From NCBI RefSeq assembly GCF_030295955.1, contig NZ_AP027363.1, positions 1,488,001 to 1,552,000 on the forward strand: DNA of 64,000 nucleotides. The letters are read 5' to 3'. This document shows, one piece after another, positions 49,856-58,137 of the stretch. The DNA comes from Thalassotalea agarivorans. GTDB lineage: Bacteria; Pseudomonadota; Gammaproteobacteria; Enterobacterales; Alteromonadaceae. The number at the start of each line of letters is the position of its first letter. The stretch's first letter is position 1. The translations under genes and the position numbers were made by a program. The notes below the pieces were generated by a model. The model searched no databases. It was not told the origin of the DNA and worked only from the letters and a program-made list of their open reading frames with translations.

Positions 49856-50500
49856 ATGCTGCAGTTTGCCATAGTACCGGTTACACCTTTTCAGCAAAAT
49901 TGTACTATTTTTTGGTGCGATCAAACTCAAAAGGCGGCGATAGTCGACCCAGGCGGCGATTTCGATAAGATAAAAGCAAAGATTGACGAGTTAAATGTTA
50001 CGGTAGAGAAAGTGTTACTTACTCACGCACATATTGATCACGCAGGTGCAACAAAAGATGTTGCACAGCACTACAACGTTGAAATTGAAGGCCCGCATAA
50101 AGAAGATACCTTTTGGATCGATTTGATCCCGATGCAAAAAGAGCGCTTTGGCTTTTCTCATGCAGAGCACTTTGAACCAACGCGATTTTTAGATCAAGGG
50201 GATACGGTAACCGTAGGCAACGAAACTCTTGAAGTGTATTTTTGTCCAGGGCATACGCCAGGTCATGTTATTTTCTTTAGTCGTGACGCTAAACTGGCGC
50301 AAGTAGGGGACGTGTTGTTCAGAGGCTCTATCGGTCGTACAGACTTTCCTAGAGGCGACCACGCACAACTAATTAGCTCTATAAGAGAAAACCTATTTCC
50401 GCTTGGCGACGATGTACGCTTTATTCCAGGTCACGGGCCTATGAGCACCTTTGGCGAAGAGCGCAGAACAAATCCATTTGTTGGGGATGCAGCTAGATAA
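49856..50500 (+). CDS. MBL-fold metallo-hydrolase, YcbL type
   Basis: A 214-residue glyoxalase II-like metallohydrolase. Metal motifs are THAHIDHAGA (H-x-H-x-D-H), CPGHTPGHVIFF, VGDVLFRGSIGRTDFPRGD and FIPGHGP. The single-domain form is like E. coli YcbL, which hydrolyses S-lactoylglutathione in some species. ATG 49856 yields the family N-terminus (LQFAIVPVTPFQQNC). The ion-channel gene starts about 2 nt after its stop. Confidence 0.9.
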   Translation: MLQFAIVPVTPFQQNCTIFWCDQTQKAAIVDPGGDFDKIKAKIDELNVTVEKVLLTHAHIDHAGATKDVAQHYNVEIEGPHKEDTFWIDLIPMQKERFGFSHAEHFEPTRFLDQGDTVTVGNETLEVYFCPGHTPGHVIFFSRDAKLAQVGDVLFRGSIGRTDFPRGDHAQLISSIRENLFPLGDDVRFIPGHGPMSTFGEERRTNPFVGDAAR

Positions 50501-50501
50501 T

Positions 50502-51338
50502 ATGTCTGAAGTAGCAACGACCTTTGTCAGCAGCTGGAGTACACGTTTAAGAAAAATTGATAATAGTCGAATTTTTCAAAGTGTTGTTATAGCTGTTATT
50601 TTATTGTCTGCGCTGTTAATAGGCGCAAAAACCCATAACCTTTCTCCAAAAGCCATAGCTGTGCTGTCTGCATTAGATTTTGCAGTCACCGTATTCTTTG
50701 TCTTTGAAATTTCTATTCGATTTTTAGCCACAGAAAACAAAAAAGCATTTTTTAAAAATGGTTGGAATATTTTCGATACCATTATTGTAATTGGCAGCCT
50801 GATCCCAACCGGTGGCCAAGGCGTGTTGCTTGCAAGGTTATTACGCGTTTTTCGTGTGTTACGACTGGTATCTATGATTCCCGAGCTGAGGTTGTTGATT
50901 AACGCCTTGCTCAAAGCAATACCGCGCATGGGCTATATTGCATTATTGATGTTCGTCATCTTCTACATATACGCTGCTATTGGCAGTATGCTATTTGAAC
51001 ACATAAATAGTGTGCTTTGGGGCGACGTATCCATTGCCATGTTAACCCTGTTTCGTGTTGCAACCTTTGAGGATTGGACTGACGTCATGTACGAAACCAT
51101 GGCCGTATATCCGATCAGTTGGATATTCTACTTAAGCTTTATTTTTCTAACCGCATTCATTTTCTTAAACATGATGGTGGGCACTATTTTAGACGTAATG
51201 AATGAAGAGCATAACGCCTCTAGAGCTGCTGCGCATGGTGAGTCAGAGGAAGGTGGGGAACCCGCTAGTCGAGCGCAGATAGAAAAATTAGAGCAAGAAT
51301 TGGCCGAAATAAAAGCGCTACTGAAACAAAGTCGCTAG
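50502..51338 (+). CDS. Voltage-gated-type ion channel subunit (BacNav-like)
   Basis: A 278-residue six-helix cation channel subunit expected to act as a tetramer. S1-S3 are hydrophobic with acids in S2/S3 (FEISIRF, NIFDTI), S4 carries regularly spaced Arg (LLARLLRVFRVLRLVSMIP), the pore loop reads FRVATFEDWTDVMY (T188-D194) and S6 is FIFLNMMVGTILDVMNEEH. A C-terminal coiled coil (IEKLEQELAEIKALLKQ) resembles the tetramerising helix of NaChBac/NavAb. Sodium channels of this group usually have TLESW; here two extra Asp residues occur, which could favour Ca2+. ATG 50502 is assumed. Confidence 0.87.
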   Translation: MSEVATTFVSSWSTRLRKIDNSRIFQSVVIAVILLSALLIGAKTHNLSPKAIAVLSALDFAVTVFFVFEISIRFLATENKKAFFKNGWNIFDTIIVIGSLIPTGGQGVLLARLLRVFRVLRLVSMIPELRLLINALLKAIPRMGYIALLMFVIFYIYAAIGSMLFEHINSVLWGDVSIAMLTLFRVATFEDWTDVMYETMAVYPISWIFYLSFIFLTAFIFLNMMVGTILDVMNEEHNASRAAAHGESEEGGEPASRAQIEKLEQELAEIKALLKQSR

Positions 51339-51368
51339 TTTCAATTATTGCTTTCACACATCTCAGAT

Positions 51369-51402
51369 AAAAAAGCCAGAAGTTAACGCTTCTGGCTTTT
51401 TT
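51369..51402 (+). terminator. Bidirectional terminator after the channel gene
   Basis: AGCCAGAAG-TTAACG-CTTCTGGCT stem with A- and T-tracts, between converging genes. Confidence 0.88.
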
Positions 51403-51405
51403 AAT

Positions 51406-52638
51406 TTATTTCTTCTGCCAAGTCACTTCGGCGAGTTGATTTGTCGCGGTTTGGTGAATGATGAGTCCTTTGTTACCCATGCGCATGTGGCGAATCAAAC
51501 CGGTATAAACGCCTTCTTTACTTGGGAGTTGCCAGCTTTGCATTGTTTCGCTCGCTAAATCAAAACGAATGAGTGTTTCTGGACGTTTAGCTGATTCATT
51601 GAACCATATAGCGCCGTCAGCATATTCGATGGCGTATGGATGGCTGTCTGCGCCACTAGGATTGTCCCATTCGGTAATTTCTTTCGTTTTTGGATTGTAT
51701 CGGCCCAATTTGCCTAGACCAGAATTCACATAAAACACCATGTCGTCAGGCGTTATTGCAAGTCGGCGAGCGTGCGTCTTTTGGCCGGGGAGTTTGATCT
51801 CGTTCAGCGCCATGGTTTGCTTGTTTACCTCAATCAAGCAATTACTACCATTGCAAGAGACCCATGGCGTACCTTGAGAATCTAGTTTTATACCATATGG
51901 GCGGGAGCGGGGAGTGGGTAAAGTGACAAGTTTGATGTCACCATTTGTTGGATCTAGTCTTCCAATCATATTGCTATGTTGCAGTGTAAACCAAAAAATA
52001 CCTTGCTTATCAAACACGCCAGTATGTGGGTCTTTTGCGCGTTCATCAGGCATGTTAAATACCTTAAATGATTCTGTTTCTAGATCTAGATATCCAACCG
52101 TACCGTTTTTATTACCAAGGAACCAAGGCGTTAAATTTGCATCTAGCGACACACTATGCGGGTAAGTGCCTTTTGGCAACATATACTCTTTCATTTCACC
52201 CGTGTTTGGATCGAGTCTGCCTAAAATGTTACCCCATTGGCCAACCCACCAAATTACACCATCTTTACCTTGCACAGGATCTCTTGCACGTTGGCCTAAA
52301 GTTGGTACTTGCCAATATTTAAATTGTAATTGGTAGTCGCCATTTACCACCTTAGAAATGCGCTTTTCATTGATTGGATAGGTTTGGCTAAGCTGATTGG
52401 TTAGCTCATCAACAAGTGATTTATTATCAGATAAATCGACCATATAGCTAATCAACGACTGCCAATGGGCTTTGCTGTAACCAGAACTGCGTTCCATGTT
52501 GCGAGTGCTATGACACGCTGTACACAGCTGTTTTACTAGTTGATCATTGTTATCTGCTAGCGTATCTGGCGTAGTGAATAATATTGCCAGGGGCAGCGCT
52601 GTTAGCCCACTGCGTTTTATTATTGATAGTAGTTTCAT
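51406..52638 (-). CDS. Exported mono-haem cytochrome domain fused to a Vgb-like beta-propeller
   Basis: A 410-residue exported protein. After a signal peptide (to about residue 28) there is one c-type haem motif, CTACHS, near residue 40, then repeated propeller blades (about 105-405), with motifs such as WWVGQWGNILGRLDPNTGEMKEY, DLETESFKVFNM, DKQGIFWFTLQHSNMIGRLDPTNGDIK. The blades resemble virginiamycin B lyase/SMP-30-type propellers. Antibiotic lyase activity is not implied, since many environmental homologues are of unknown function. The haem domain suggests a periplasmic redox role. Confidence 0.75.
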   Translation of the reverse strand: MKLLSIIKRSGLTALPLAILFTTPDTLADNNDQLVKQLCTACHSTRNMERSSGYSKAHWQSLISYMVDLSDNKSLVDELTNQLSQTYPINEKRISKVVNGDYQLQFKYWQVPTLGQRARDPVQGKDGVIWWVGQWGNILGRLDPNTGEMKEYMLPKGTYPHSVSLDANLTPWFLGNKNGTVGYLDLETESFKVFNMPDERAKDPHTGVFDKQGIFWFTLQHSNMIGRLDPTNGDIKLVTLPTPRSRPYGIKLDSQGTPWVSCNGSNCLIEVNKQTMALNEIKLPGQKTHARRLAITPDDMVFYVNSGLGKLGRYNPKTKEITEWDNPSGADSHPYAIEYADGAIWFNESAKRPETLIRFDLASETMQSWQLPSKEGVYTGLIRHMRMGNKGLIIHQTATNQLAEVTWQKK

Positions 52639-52676
52639 AGCTTTCTCTTTAACAAAGGTTAAATCCGCATTCGTAA

Positions 52677-52883
52677 TTATTCGTATTGAAATACATCCGA
52701 GATGGCAACACCAAATGTATCTGCAATCTTAAACGCCACTTCAAGTGAAGGGGAATATTTTCCTTTTTCAATGGCGACAACCGTTTGTCTTGAAACACCT
52801 ATGGTTTCGGCTAACTGTTGTTGCGTCATCTCTTGCGCATTGAAGCGCAGCGTTCTTATCGTATTTTTAATCGATTTGGTCAT
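52677..52883 (-). CDS. Small XRE-type (Cro/CI-like) transcriptional regulator
   Basis: A 68-residue single-domain helix-turn-helix protein, MTKSIKNTIRTLRF, then MTQQQLAETIGVSRQTVVAIEKGKYSPSLEVAFKIADTFGV. ATG 52883 has AGAGG before it. It starts one base after the stop of the upstream membrane-protein gene, so they are translationally coupled. Short XRE regulators of this sort (YgzD-like) often pair with small membrane proteins. It may bind the inverted repeat at 53351-53428; this is a guess. Confidence 0.88.
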   Translation of the reverse strand: MTKSIKNTIRTLRFNAQEMTQQQLAETIGVSRQTVVAIEKGKYSPSLEVAFKIADTFGVAISDVFQYE

Positions 52884-52884
52884 A

Positions 52885-53346
52885 TTAAAAACCTCTACGA
52901 TAATAGAACAATTGTGTGGCATATTTGCATATTTCTGCGACCAAAAACCCACAAACTAAGATATTTAACACACTGTAGATACTGTCTACGCCTGGTAACA
53001 TAATGGCGTTGTCAGTCATTTGATGACCTTTCCATGTAATAAATATGGCAATATATACTGCACCTATAAGCACGCCATAACCAACCCTTATCGCTTTTAG
53101 TGAAAACAAATTGTCTCGTTCATCACTGCCTTGATCAGCTTCCTTGGCATTTACTATCGCCAAAATAATGCCAACAAGTATCTCTAAGAAAACTGACATC
53201 AATACCACTTTTACAAACAGTCCTGACAATACGTCTTCGTTCAGCGTTTGGTTTGTAATGTTGACATAAAGCCCTGATAGAAAGGTATATAAAATATAAA
53301 TTGCTATTAGGCATGATCCCCAAATAGTTTTTTCTTTGTATGACAT
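52885..53346 (-). CDS. Small four-helix membrane protein, DUF2178-like
   Basis: A 153-residue integral membrane protein with about four helices (roughly 8-27, 43-63, 83-103, 118-140). The cytosolic loop has SDERDNLFSLKA, resembling the DERD motif of DUF2178-type proteins, which typically sit beside short XRE regulators as here. The biochemical role is unknown. ATG 53346 with GGAG 8 nt upstream is preferred over 53376, which lies inside the inverted repeat. Confidence 0.72.
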   Translation of the reverse strand: MSYKEKTIWGSCLIAIYILYTFLSGLYVNITNQTLNEDVLSGLFVKVVLMSVFLEILVGIILAIVNAKEADQGSDERDNLFSLKAIRVGYGVLIGAVYIAIFITWKGHQMTDNAIMLPGVDSIYSVLNILVCGFLVAEICKYATQLFYYRRGF

Positions 53347-53350
53347 GTTA

Positions 53351-53428
53351 GACTCCGTGTTAAAAATATTTGACATTTGTAAGTGTAACCATAATTTTTA
53401 GTGTGTCAAATATTTTTAACATGGAGTC
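53351..53428. promoter_or_regulatory. Long inverted repeat with divergent promoter hexamers
   Basis: Arms of 25 bp (53351-53375 and 53404-53428) are complementary except for one position, separated by 28 bp. Each arm has TTGACA at its inner end (plus strand 53370-53375; minus strand 53409-53404), pointing outward across the spacer, with TAATTT (plus, 16-nt gap) and TACACT (minus, 16-nt gap) as candidate -10 boxes. The minus promoter would serve the DUF2178-like/XRE pair and the plus promoter rsuA. Confidence 0.7.
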
Positions 53429-53505
53429 TGTAATAACATACATCCGTTACTTTTAATGTGATCGCAAATCAAGGATAATACGATAACTATTTTCAGGAAT
53501 ACCTC

Positions 53506-54198
53506 ATGCGACTCGATAAATACATTTGTAAAAGTACCGAACTTTCAAGAAATGAAGCAAAAAAGCTGCTAAAAAGCGGTAAAGTTACACTTAATGGTGC
53601 TGTAGAGAAAGTGCCGACTGTTAAAGTGGCTGAAACGGATAGGGTTGCCATAGAGGGCTTCAACCTGTCTGTGCGTGATACACGTTATATTATGATGTAC
53701 AAACCATTGGATACGATTTGTTCAAATAAAGATGAATTGTACCCATCGATTCTTAATTTCTTGGATATAGACAAAGCATTCGATTTAAATATCGCCGGTC
53801 GTCTCGATGCAGATACCACGGGTTTAGTGTTGTTGACAGACGATGGAGTTTGGATGCACAACATTATTTCACCAAAAAAGTTATGTCCTAAACGCTATCG
53901 TGTATGGCTAGATGAGCCACTCGTTGCTGATGCTGAAGAATCATTTAAGCGAGGTATTCAATTGCGCGGTGAAAATCAGCTTACCAAACCTGCTACGTTA
54001 GAAAGAATAAGCGACAGCGAGGTGCTGTTGACCATTATTGAGGGTAAATATCATCAAGTGAAACGTATGTTTGCAGCATTGGGTAATCACGTTAATGCTT
54101 TGCATCGCGAACAAATAGGTGAGATCGTACTTGATATCGATCTAGAGCCAGGTGAGTGGCGAGCATTAACCGAGCAAGAAATTGCTAGCGTTAGTTAA
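53506..54198 (+). CDS. rsuA: RsuA-family 16S rRNA pseudouridine synthase
   Basis: A 230-residue pseudouridine synthase. The N-terminal S4 RNA-binding domain is MRLDKYICKSTELSRNEAKKLLKSGKVTLNG; the catalytic Asp is in GRLDADTTGLVLLTDDG; YHQVKRMFAALGNHVNALHRE-like sequence follows. In E. coli RsuA modifies U516 of 16S rRNA. It overlaps the converging sensor kinase gene by 8 nt. No terminator lies between them. Confidence 0.93.
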   Translation: MRLDKYICKSTELSRNEAKKLLKSGKVTLNGAVEKVPTVKVAETDRVAIEGFNLSVRDTRYIMMYKPLDTICSNKDELYPSILNFLDIDKAFDLNIAGRLDADTTGLVLLTDDGVWMHNIISPKKLCPKRYRVWLDEPLVADAEESFKRGIQLRGENQLTKPATLERISDSEVLLTIIEGKYHQVKRMFAALGNHVNALHREQIGEIVLDIDLEPGEWRALTEQEIASVS

Positions 54199-56320
54199 AT
54201 AACTTCATCACAACTTGTTGTTTTTCATTATCGTTTATCGCTTCGATTTTGCATTGGTGAAAATCAGCGATAAGCTTTGCAATGTATAGGCCCAGTCCTA
54301 AATGTGGTGTAGTTTCGTCTCTTGATTTTCGCATTGATACCATGGAATCAAAAATCCGAGACTGCATTTCTTCAGGTAACAACGGACCTTTGTTGGCAAT
54401 AAGTAACTCAAAGTGTTGCTTGTTTACATTTAGCGTTATGTCAATTTGTTTGTCTTCGCTAAATTCCACCGCGTTGGTAATAATTTTGTCTAGCAGCTGA
54501 GCTATGTGGTCGGCACTACCATTAAGCACGATCGGCTGGTCGCTTAATTGTGTATTGAAAGTGATATCTGGATAAATTTGCTTGTATGCTTGCCCACAGC
54601 TGGCAATAACGTCATTTAAAATAAAGTTTTGTTTATCGCTGCGCTGTAATAGCTTTTCAAGCCTAGTTGCTTCGCTCATATTGTTAAAGATTTTATCAAG
54701 CCGCTTAACCCCTTCTTGAGCGCGCACCATGTAGGTTTTACTGTCTTCAGGTAGAGGCTGAATAGCAAGGTTATCCAGCGACGTTTTTACTACCGCGATA
54801 GGTGTTTTTAATTCATGCGAAAGCCGAGCACTCATGTTTTCTAGATAGTGGTTGTATTGCGATAAGTTTTGCACCAACTCTGAAAACTCACGTGAAAGAT
54901 CGCCAATTTCATCAGACGCTTTGCTTGGCGTTATTTGGTGTTTGATTTTGCCATGTTCATCTATCGCGTTTTTCGCTTGTTTGTTTAATGAGCGTATTCG
55001 CGCAGAAATTCGCGATGCAAAAATGAAAAAGACAAACATGCCAACAAGCATGATCAATAACATAGCTGTAAACAATTTCTCTAAGGCCTGATTTCTAACA
55101 GTCCTTATACCGTTGGTGGTTTCTTCAACAACGACAGCGCCGTTAACCTTATTGTCAAGGTAGATGGGATAGGCAGCAGACAAAATCACCGCTTTATTAT
55201 CATTGGTTAATCGCCATTGTGATTGCGCGTTGCCAGATAATGCACTGTCAACATGTTCACCATGAAGGTTTTGCGCATCATAAAGTTGGTCAATAAAGTC
55301 TCCTGACGGCTTAGTCAGCACTTTATAGTAAAGTGGGTGCAACCACGTTTTTACAAATCGTTGCCAGGCACTGTCTTTCTCTGCAATTCGGTTGTTTCCC
55401 CATACACCAGGCGCTTCTTTTATATTGCCACTAGATGCCAATACGCGATGATGCTTGTCTACCACCCAGATGGCGCTATTGCTGTAACTTAGGCCTTTTA
55501 CAATGCGTTCTATTTCTGGAGAGGGCACCAAAATTGTGCCTAAAGTGTTTGGCGCAGCCGGATCGGCGCTGCCTACGCTTGCCTTTATATCGCCATAGGG
55601 CTGATCGACGTCATGCCATGCAAAGGCGATATTGTCGCCAATGCGGTCTAAGGGAATGCGAAGTTCAACATTATAGCCTTGAGGTGTTTCCAACCAGTGT
55701 CCTTGAATATAATTTGCGGGCTCAGGCCATGGACTATCTTCTGATACAACAAATGCATCTATCCACCCAGGAGCCTTATTGCTAATGATACTTTTAATAA
55801 AGGTTCCATCCGGCTGTATAAAAGAAAGGGCAAGGTGATCATTTTTCGTGATTGCTCGGCTGTTTGCTGCGCGATAGATCGTTTTGTCATCAATAACATT
55901 AAAAAAGAGATAGAGATACTGGCCATATTTACCTACCGCCGCATTAAAATGCAGACTTAATGCTTGTTGAGATACTGGCGCAGAAATTTGATTGTCCACC
56001 CCATAATAGTGGGACTTGTCATTAAAATGAGGCCAATCTATGGCTAGTCCATCTAAGTTGATAGCCTGCGTGATTTGATAACCGTATAGGTCTTTACCTT
56101 TTTCTACGCTTGGTAGGAAACTTGCTTGATTGTTAAATAAATTAGGTCTTTCGTGTAAGCTTGTTGCCAACGCTCTAGCGGTAGCTACTAAGGTTTTTTC
56201 TTGACCAAACCTTAGGTATTTCTCCATTTCCCATACATACTTGTAACCTAACCAGGGAATGGAAAATAGTAGCGTTGAAAGCAGCAGTAATTTACTTCGT
56301 AAACCTAACTTAAATGACAT
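54191..56320 (-). CDS. pdsS: Sensor histidine kinase of the dedicated sortase system type
   Basis: A 709-residue membrane kinase. A first helix (residues 10-28) is followed by a periplasmic domain of about 370 residues, which includes a carbohydrate-binding-like beta region with RLTNDNK and ISAPVSQQAL; a second helix (about 415-437, MLLIMLVGMFVFFIFA), HAMP, HisKA (RLSHELKTPIAVVKTSLDNLA, phospho-His) and HATPase (GLGLYIAKLIAD). The long periplasmic part and neighbours PdsR and PdsO match the proteobacterial dedicated sortase system kinase (TIGR03785 from memory). It shares one base with the regulator gene. The system name is inferred from synteny. Confidence 0.82.
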   Translation of the reverse strand: MSFKLGLRSKLLLLSTLLFSIPWLGYKYVWEMEKYLRFGQEKTLVATARALATSLHERPNLFNNQASFLPSVEKGKDLYGYQITQAINLDGLAIDWPHFNDKSHYYGVDNQISAPVSQQALSLHFNAAVGKYGQYLYLFFNVIDDKTIYRAANSRAITKNDHLALSFIQPDGTFIKSIISNKAPGWIDAFVVSEDSPWPEPANYIQGHWLETPQGYNVELRIPLDRIGDNIAFAWHDVDQPYGDIKASVGSADPAAPNTLGTILVPSPEIERIVKGLSYSNSAIWVVDKHHRVLASSGNIKEAPGVWGNNRIAEKDSAWQRFVKTWLHPLYYKVLTKPSGDFIDQLYDAQNLHGEHVDSALSGNAQSQWRLTNDNKAVILSAAYPIYLDNKVNGAVVVEETTNGIRTVRNQALEKLFTAMLLIMLVGMFVFFIFASRISARIRSLNKQAKNAIDEHGKIKHQITPSKASDEIGDLSREFSELVQNLSQYNHYLENMSARLSHELKTPIAVVKTSLDNLAIQPLPEDSKTYMVRAQEGVKRLDKIFNNMSEATRLEKLLQRSDKQNFILNDVIASCGQAYKQIYPDITFNTQLSDQPIVLNGSADHIAQLLDKIITNAVEFSEDKQIDITLNVNKQHFELLIANKGPLLPEEMQSRIFDSMVSMRKSRDETTPHLGLGLYIAKLIADFHQCKIEAINDNEKQQVVMKLFN

Positions 56321-57039
56321 TACTGGTCCTTCTGCAGCTCATTACCAGCAGTATCGTGCCATCGGTAACCCATACCATAAATGGATTCTATGCAATCAAA
56401 GTTGTCATCCAACTTTAAAAATTTTTTACGAATGCGCTTTACGTGAGAAGTAATAGTACTGTCATCTACAAATATCTTGGCGTCATCCATAAGTTGCTGT
56501 CGGCTTTTTACATGACCTGGCACTTTAGCAAGCGAATGAATCATCCAAAATTCGGTAATGGTGATATCAACGGTGGTATCTTGCCAATGCACGGTCATGC
56601 GCTGAGCATCAATAGTCAGGTCACCAATTTGTACAATATGATCAGTTTCGGCAGGTTTGTTTAGTAACTCATGGCGTCGAAATATGGCAGCAATACGCGC
56701 TGTTAAATGCGGCATACTGATATCTTTTGTTAAATAATCATCTGCGCCCATGCGCAAACCACTAACAGTATCAAAATCATTGTCTCTTGCCGTTAAAAAG
56801 ATGATAGCGACATGCTGCGACTGATTGCGTAGCCATTGGCATAATTTAAAACCGCCATCGTAATCATCTTGCAATCCAATATCTAAAATAACTAGATGGG
56901 GTAGCTGTAAACTAAAGGCGGCACAAGCACTGTCTCTATTGGCATAGGTTTGCACCTGGTAGCCCTGTTGCCGCAACAAGGCGGCATAATTTTCTCTAAT
57001 AGCGGCTTCATCTTCAACAATAGCTATTCGTTTACTCAT
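56320..57039 (-). CDS. pdsR: Response regulator of the dedicated sortase system type
   Basis: A 239-residue OmpR-family regulator. The receiver has IAIVEDEAA, the phospho-Asp in VILDIGLQ, FLTARD and the Lys in YLTKDIS; the C-terminal winged helix has MTVHWQDTTVDITITEFWMIHSLAK and HVKRIRKKFLKLDD with IYGMGYRW. The unusual D-Y-D-G-G insertion after the phospho-Asp loop is in keeping with the PdsR group (TIGR03787 from memory). It is coupled to the kinase and divergent from pdsO. Confidence 0.86.
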   Translation of the reverse strand: MSKRIAIVEDEAAIRENYAALLRQQGYQVQTYANRDSACAAFSLQLPHLVILDIGLQDDYDGGFKLCQWLRNQSQHVAIIFLTARDNDFDTVSGLRMGADDYLTKDISMPHLTARIAAIFRRHELLNKPAETDHIVQIGDLTIDAQRMTVHWQDTTVDITITEFWMIHSLAKVPGHVKSRQQLMDDAKIFVDDSTITSHVKRIRKKFLKLDDNFDCIESIYGMGYRWHDTAGNELQKDQ

Positions 57040-57221
57040 AATCGTTACAGTGACAACATATTTGCTCTAAATATATCGTTTTTTGACCTTTATTAAAGGA
57101 AATAATTCAAATTGCCATAATTTGTCATTTTTTATAGCTGCATTGCCTTAATCGGCACGAACTAATGCCTTTTTTATTGTGCTTAATAGTATTGAAATCA
57201 ATAACATTGAAGGTAAAACAA

Positions 57222-58016
57222 ATGAAAACTCTTAATACATTAACGCTTCTAGCAACATTGTCTGTATTTACTACTACTGTTTATGCAGACCAACAAAATT
57301 TCGTGGTAGACAATGGACAATTGGTTAAAAGTGAATCACTGAAAAAAGAAGAAAACATTAACTCGTCGATTGGCTTTGGCGGTGGTGCGGTTGTTGGTGC
57401 GGTTATCGGCGGACCTGTCGGTGCAGTAATTGGCGGTATAGCTGGCTCGCTTATCGCAGTGCATTACAACACCAATGAAGAAGCTGAGCTTGTCAGTCAG
57501 CAACTTGTTGAAGAGACAGAGCAACATCACATTGAAATGATTGCGCTTAACAACAAACTTAATAAAGCAGAGCAGAATTACCAACAAGAATTACTACTGT
57601 TAAGCCAACAATACCAAGAAGTAGAGCAGCTACAAGCTGAAAACTTGCTGCTTAGCCTACAATTCAGCACGGGTTCAAGCCAAATAAAGCCGCATTATCA
57701 CGAGCAACTATCTGCTTTAGCCAATATTTTGACACGTGCTGATTCTATGAAAATTGATTTAAGCGGTTTTACCGATTTGCAAGGTGATGAAGCCGCTAAT
57801 GAAGTGCTGTCATGGCAACGCGTTGATGCGGTAAAACAAGCATTAACATCTTTGGGCATCAATGAAGATCGCATTACTACCTCGGCTTTCGGTGAACAGC
57901 GTCCTGTTGTCGCTAGCCAAGAGAATGAGATCAGTTTTTATGACCGTCGTGTAGTGATTAAGCTGCTTCCTAACCAATCACAAACGGCCAAATTAGAGGA
58001 GGGCACTGACTTATAA
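57222..58016 (+). CDS. pdsO: OmpA-like protein of the dedicated sortase system (PdsO type)
   Basis: A 264-residue exported protein: signal peptide (to about residue 20, MKTLNTLTLLATLSVFTTTVYA), a glycine-zipper hydrophobic segment (GFGGGAVVGAVIGGPVGAVIGGIAGSLIA, split here GGAVVGAVIGG / PVGAVIGGIAGS), a short coiled coil (EEAELVSQQLVEETEQ to QYQEVEQLQ) and a C-terminal OmpA peptidoglycan-binding domain (LSGFTDLQGDEAANEVLSWQRVDAVKQAL, FGEQRPVVA). This combination matches sortase-associated PdsO. The neighbouring sortase and vWA/VIT target genes expected in the full system are absent. Confidence 0.82.
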   Translation: MKTLNTLTLLATLSVFTTTVYADQQNFVVDNGQLVKSESLKKEENINSSIGFGGGAVVGAVIGGPVGAVIGGIAGSLIAVHYNTNEEAELVSQQLVEETEQHHIEMIALNNKLNKAEQNYQQELLLLSQQYQEVEQLQAENLLLSLQFSTGSSQIKPHYHEQLSALANILTRADSMKIDLSGFTDLQGDEAANEVLSWQRVDAVKQALTSLGINEDRITTSAFGEQRPVVASQENEISFYDRRVVIKLLPNQSQTAKLEEGTDL

Positions 58017-58040
58017 TCTAATCTTTTCAATCAATGCTAT

Positions 58041-58068
58041 TTTCAGCCGGCTTATGCCGGCTTTTTTA
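58041..58068 (+). terminator. Intrinsic terminator after pdsO
   Basis: AGCCGGC-TTAT-GCCGGCT stem and T-tract. Confidence 0.88.
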
Positions 58069-58137
58069 GTTGCGAACAAAGATAAAGTTTGCTTTGCTTA
58101 CAAAGTAATCAAATTAATGCATAAAAAAGGAAACTCA

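Noticed and set aside
51406..52638. Streptogramin resistance gene (vgb)
   Set aside because: The protein has a signal peptide and haem motif, and similarity is only to the general propeller; calling resistance is not justified.
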